Shown here: positions 63,801 through 64,000 of the stretch, piece by piece
How the letters are laid out: each line of letters begins with the position of its first letter
Position numbering within the stretch: the first letter of the stretch is position 1
Source of the DNA: an uncultured Gammaproteobacteria bacterium
Lineage (GTDB): Bacteria; Pseudomonadota; Gammaproteobacteria; PS1; Pseudothioglobaceae
DNA: 64,000 bases
Reading direction: 5' to 3'
Assembly: GCA_913020715.1 (NCBI GenBank)
Contig: CAJVZH010000001.1
Location: forward strand, 62,001 to 126,000
The notes under the pieces: model-generated
Seen by the model: the letters and a program-made list of their open reading frames with translations, nothing else
Told to the model about the DNA's origin: nothing
Database searches by the model: none
Translations under genes and position numbers: made by a program

Positions 63801-64000
<200 letters not shown>

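Overview
This 64 kb window reads as a chromosomal segment of a marine gammaproteobacterium with a compact genome. Lineage evidence is gene content and synteny: tpiA-secG-tRNA-Leu(GAG), rplY-pth-ychF, ubiE-ubiJ-ubiB, erpA, grpE/nadK/recN, and the start of an F1Fo ATP synthase operon. Lifestyle evidence is the set of genes for dimethylsulfoniopropionate (DMSP) and methylated amines. No rRNA, CRISPR array, prophage or insertion sequence was seen. A species cannot be named from this alone.

Layout. (1) 1-4254: dnaN (partial) and dnaA on the minus strand, with a candidate replication origin between them; then yqhA, tpiA, secG and tRNA-Leu on the plus strand. (2) 4255-13337: a mosaic accessory region directly behind the tRNA. 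It holds a dimethylglycine/sarcosine dehydrogenase, an EamA transporter, the DMSP lyase dddP, an MttB-type methyltransferase and a LysR regulator. Between them lie gene fragments that are easy to miss: the tails of kbl and thrC, the head of an SDR gene, and two near-identical 101-bp copies of the end of an NTF2/SnoaL-like gene. (3) 13416-17656: an RND/MMPL exporter, then tsf and rpsB. (4) 17922-29099: a DMSP demethylation locus. dmdA (plus) is divergent from a minus-strand operon metY - alpha/beta hydrolase - FadN-like enzyme - dmdB - dmdC - acuR-like repressor, and malonyl-CoA decarboxylase follows dmdA. (5) 29131-43913: dense minus-strand housekeeping operons: rplY-pth-ychF-gpmI-rpe; aroQ-accB-accC-argC-erpA-gltA-ubiE-ubiJ-ubiB; and dsbD. 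(6) 44217-48938: an unassigned catabolic operon with a two-component flavin monooxygenase, aldehyde dehydrogenase, carboxymuconolactone decarboxylase-like protein and hydrolase, divergent from a thiolase. (7) 50695-54019: a serine operon DUF1015-serC-serA. (8) 54417-64000: grpE, nadK, recN, the giant NAD-glutamate dehydrogenase, and atpI-atpB-atpE (partial).

How it fits together. The bacterium appears able to process DMSP by two routes. DddP cleaves it to dimethyl sulfide and acrylate. DmdA demethylates it, and DmdB, DmdC and a crotonase-containing enzyme can carry methylmercaptopropionate towards methanethiol, which the adjacent MetY could fix into methionine. Glycine betaine catabolism is suggested by MttB plus dimethylglycine dehydrogenase. 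The most interesting leads are the self-contained DMSP-to-methionine locus with its shared operator-like dyad, the DUF1015 protein locked into the serine operon, the unassigned monooxygenase operon, and the remnant-rich mosaic behind tRNA-Leu.
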